Part shown: piece after piece, positions 41,023 through 43,184 of the stretch
Numbering within the stretch: the first letter of the stretch is position 1
How the letters are laid out: the number at the start of each line of letters is the position of its first letter
Source of the DNA: Oligoflexales bacterium
Lineage (GTDB): Bacteria; Bdellovibrionota_B; Oligoflexia; Oligoflexales; RGVZ01
DNA length: 43,184 nt
NCBI GenBank assembly: GCA_947445775.1
Contig: CANFEB010000021.1
Span: 1-43,184, forward strand
Direction of reading: 5' to 3'
Position numbers and translations under genes: made by a program
Notes under the pieces: model-generated
What the model was told of the DNA's origin: nothing
Database searches by the model: none
Seen by the model: only the letters and a program-made list of their open reading frames with translations

Positions 41023-42358
41023 GTTTGAAGCAAAGTTCGTTTCCACTGAATTGATGGCCGCAGCCGAGGAAGCAAGTTCACAAGCACGGTCCATGCTGAC
41101 AGCGATTCGCGCTGGAACATGCACCGGCAGCGAGTGGACCGGTTGGTTTGATTATCCTGCTCGCGCTGGGTGGGCGGCTTTGGAGCCGGTCGAGGATTTT
41201 GTTCGCAAGAACGACACGTTTTTCGATCTGGTTGTTGTGGTTGGTATTGGGGGGTCCTACGCAGGTGCCCGCGCGGTGTCTGAGGCCTTGGCCCACAGCT
41301 ACATTCACGGCTTGCCACGATCGTCCCAAGTTCCAGTGGTTTTTGCGGGTCATAATTTAAGCGAGGCTGGGTTGTTGGAGTTGATGGACTTGTGCGACCG
41401 TCGCCAGCCCATGGTCAATGTTATTTCAAAATCAGGAACCACCACCGAGCCGGGAGTGGCTTTCAGAATATTCCGAGCTTATTTGGAAAAACGGTTTGGC
41501 GCACGCGAGGCCTCGCGACGCATCGTCGTCACGACTGACGCAAACAAGGGTGCCTTGCGGGCCTTGGCGCGAGATAAATCCTACCGTGCGTTTGATATTC
41601 CGGATGATATTGGTGGGCGTTTTTCTGTGCTGACCCCTGTGGGGGCTTTGCCTCTTGCGTTGGCCGGCTATGATGTCCGGGCCATGATGAGTGGCGCGGA
41701 GTCGGTTTTTTCAGACCTAAAAAGCGACGCGGCTGTCAGTTATGCCTGCGCCCGTAAGGCGGCATGGGACGCCGGTAAAAGGATTGAAGTTACGAATATT
41801 TCGGATCCAAAACTGAGTGCATTTCTTGAATGGTGGAAGCAGTTGTTTGGTGAGTCTGAGGGCAAAAAAGGTCTGGGGCTTTATCCGGCAGGTTTTCTCT
41901 CATCAACGGATTTGCATAGCATGGGGCAGTATCTGCAAGACGGCCCCCGCAACATGATGGAAACATTTTTGGTGTTTGACCAGCCTGTTGCCCAGGGCAG
42001 TGTTCAGCGTCGCTTAGCGATTCCATCCCAATCTGGCAATGCGGATGAACTTGGTTACTTGGAAGGTCGGCACGTGGAAGACCTAAATGTCGCGGTGACC
42101 CAGGCTTCCCAGTTGGCTCATGCAGACGGGGATGTCCCGGTTTACGAAATCCGATTGCCGCGCCTGGATGAACATCACCTTGGCGCATTGTTTGCGTTTC
42201 ATGAAACCGCGTGTGCCATTAGCGCGCTGTTGCTTGGCGTCAATCCCTTTGATCAACCGGGGGTTGAGGATTACAAGAAAAACCTGTTCGCCCTTCTCGG
42301 CAAGCCAGGTTATGAGGCGCCGGGCGCAATCCTGCGCAAGCGCCTTTCAGGCAACTGA
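41006..42358 (+). CDS. pgi: Glucose-6-phosphate isomerase
   Basis: Interconverts glucose-6-phosphate and fructose-6-phosphate; 450 residues, the short bacterial type. Seen: VVVVGIGGSYAGARAVSEA, SKSGTTTEPG, DIGGRFSVLTPVGALPLA, the family signature region GLYPAGFLSSTDLHSMGQY, QDGPRNMMET with the likely catalytic Glu, and LDEHHLGALFAFHE. GAGGAAAG lies just before the ATG, inside the hflX end, so it belongs to the same operon. Start at 41006 gives a normal N-terminus. Confidence 0.95.
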   Translation: MHPCVRFEAKFVSTELMAAAEEASSQARSMLTAIRAGTCTGSEWTGWFDYPARAGWAALEPVEDFVRKNDTFFDLVVVVGIGGSYAGARAVSEALAHSYIHGLPRSSQVPVVFAGHNLSEAGLLELMDLCDRRQPMVNVISKSGTTTEPGVAFRIFRAYLEKRFGAREASRRIVVTTDANKGALRALARDKSYRAFDIPDDIGGRFSVLTPVGALPLALAGYDVRAMMSGAESVFSDLKSDAAVSYACARKAAWDAGKRIEVTNISDPKLSAFLEWWKQLFGESEGKKGLGLYPAGFLSSTDLHSMGQYLQDGPRNMMETFLVFDQPVAQGSVQRRLAIPSQSGNADELGYLEGRHVEDLNVAVTQASQLAHADGDVPVYEIRLPRLDEHHLGALFAFHETACAISALLLGVNPFDQPGVEDYKKNLFALLGKPGYEAPGAILRKRLSGN

Positions 42359-42396
42359 TCAAGGGTTGCCTTTGGGGCCTCGAATCCCGCGTCGCC

Positions 42397-42437
42397 GTCT
42401 GATTTAGAACAAAATGAGATTTCGTTCTAAATCAGAC
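42397..42437. terminator. Hairpin between pgi and the convergent DUF4143 gene
   Basis: Arms 42397-42410 and 42424-42437 match over 14 bases, with a one-base mismatch and four more pairs inside (AAAT/ATTT) around GAG. It lies 38 bases after pgi and includes the stop codon (42427-42429) of the minus-strand gene. No T tract follows on the plus strand; probably a bidirectional 3'-end structure. Confidence 0.5.
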
Positions 42438-43184
42438 CCGCACAGAATCGCTCAAGTGACGTCACTCGAATCTTGTGTTCAGTGTAAAAGCGATCATAGG
42501 ACCTGTTGTCAACCAATTGAAAGCTCCACTGCGGTCGTAGCAACTCGGTAAATTTGACTAAATGCTTTGATAAAGCTGTGGCTCCAGATTTACATTCGAC
42601 CAAAAGCCAGACTTTTCCGTCTCGAAGAACGCAAAAATCAACTTCCTCTTTTTCTTTGGTGCGAATAAATCTTAATTCAAACAATCCACACGCAACGTCA
42701 GTCCAAAATTGACAGGCCTTGAGCAAATGTAAAGCAATCAGATTTTCCCTGCGCGCGCCGACATCTTTGACTTGAAGAATATCGTAGAGAAATAATTTCG
42801 GCTCGGCGCGAACAGCCCGGGATAGTTTTTTGGAATAAGGCTTTACAACAAAATGGTGATACAAAGTTTCCAACACTCCAATCCACGCATGTGCCGTGCC
42901 ATAGGCAATATCAGCATCCAAACGCAACGAATTGATGGAAAGCAATCCCCCCACCTGCCTCGGCATCAACGCGACCAAAACGCTTAGTGCATTGATATCG
43001 GAAATATTTCGCAGGTCTCGCACGTCTTCGCGTAAAAGTCGCTCCAGGCGAAGCCGCCCCCAACGGATAGCCTTCTGCTCGCTACCGCCAAGCAGCGGCT
43101 CAGGAAAGCCTCCAAATTTCATTAAGTCCGACCATGCGTAGCGGGACTCAGTTCGTTGAAAAACTTCATCAGGCGAAACGGGAT
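42427..43184 (-). CDS. AAA/DUF4143 ATPase, 5' part cut by window edge
   Basis: C-terminal part of a DUF4143 ATPase. The frame is open through the right edge: upstream of the ATG at 43122 it reads PVSPDEVFQRTESRYAWSDL, so about 252 residues are visible and the P-loop half lies outside. Seen: KFGGFPEPLLGGSEQ, ALMPRQVGGLLSINSLRLDA, TAHAWIGVLETLYHHFVV, LYDILQVKDVGARRENLIAL and the nuclease-like EVDFCVLRDGKVWLLVECKSG, which keeps the D...EXK pattern. The stop lies in a hairpin. It is the third member of this family in the window; the cell role of the family is unclear. Confidence 0.85.
   Translation of the reverse strand, partial: PVSPDEVFQRTESRYAWSDLMKFGGFPEPLLGGSEQKAIRWGRLRLERLLREDVRDLRNISDINALSVLVALMPRQVGGLLSINSLRLDADIAYGTAHAWIGVLETLYHHFVVKPYSKKLSRAVRAEPKLFLYDILQVKDVGARRENLIALHLLKACQFWTDVACGLFELRFIRTKEKEEVDFCVLRDGKVWLLVECKSGATALSKHLVKFTELLRPQWSFQLVDNRSYDRFYTEHKIRVTSLERFCAGLI

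Overview
The window (43,184 bases, moderate GC) looks like a chromosomal segment of a motile Gram-negative bacterium. It carries flagellar genes, PBP1A, an outer-membrane beta-barrel candidate, lipoproteins, a TolC/RND efflux set and NlpC/P60 and trypsin-like secreted enzymes. The short flagellin, the lipoprotein trypsin, the DUF1566 (Lcl) lipoprotein and the very large kinase-ATPase protein together suggest Bdellovibrionota or a neighbouring delta-proteobacteria-like lineage. This is inferred from gene content only; there is no rRNA gene to test it.

Layout. (1) 1-2309: the end of an iron-siderophore/cobalamin-type ABC importer on the minus strand (permease cut by the window edge, plus binding protein), with a divergent secreted protein of unknown role. 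(2) 2352-8078: flagellar genes fliC, fliD, fliS and a flgE-type hook gene, interrupted by a GIY-YIG nuclease gene and a convergent GNAT gene that carries fliC's likely terminator inside its own 3' end. (3) 8079-9960: an intergenic stretch with a large hairpin and a REP-like repeat, then a DUF1566 lipoprotein gene broken by an in-frame TAG and followed by an in-frame leftover of a second DUF1566 C-terminus. (4) 9967-14281: a small basic protein, coaBC and plsC as a coupled minus-strand operon, an outer-membrane beta-barrel candidate and a trypsin-like lipoprotein. (5) 14299-22996: an apparent acquired island flanked by 60-base direct repeats that are copies of the 3' end of a GNAT gene. It holds a HigBA toxin-antitoxin module with a broken toxin, a heavy-metal-type RND efflux operon with no adaptor gene, an AAA/DUF4143 ATPase, and remnants of a GIY-YIG gene, an IS91-like transposase and a second DUF4143 ATPase, plus several repeat families. 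(6) 22938-43184: mostly housekeeping genes: GNAT, thiL, gluQ, NlpC/P60, murI, PBP1A with an LppC/LpoA-like partner, a GGDEF protein, pyk, a ~1,890-residue kinase/ATPase/TPR/GAF protein, hflX and pgi. It ends in a third DUF4143 ATPase cut by the window edge.

The most informative region is the island and its repeats. Cell-wall genes (murI, PBP1A, LppC-like, NlpC/P60) also lie close together, so that segment may work as one envelope neighbourhood. No tRNA, rRNA, CRISPR array, integrase or reverse transcriptase was seen.
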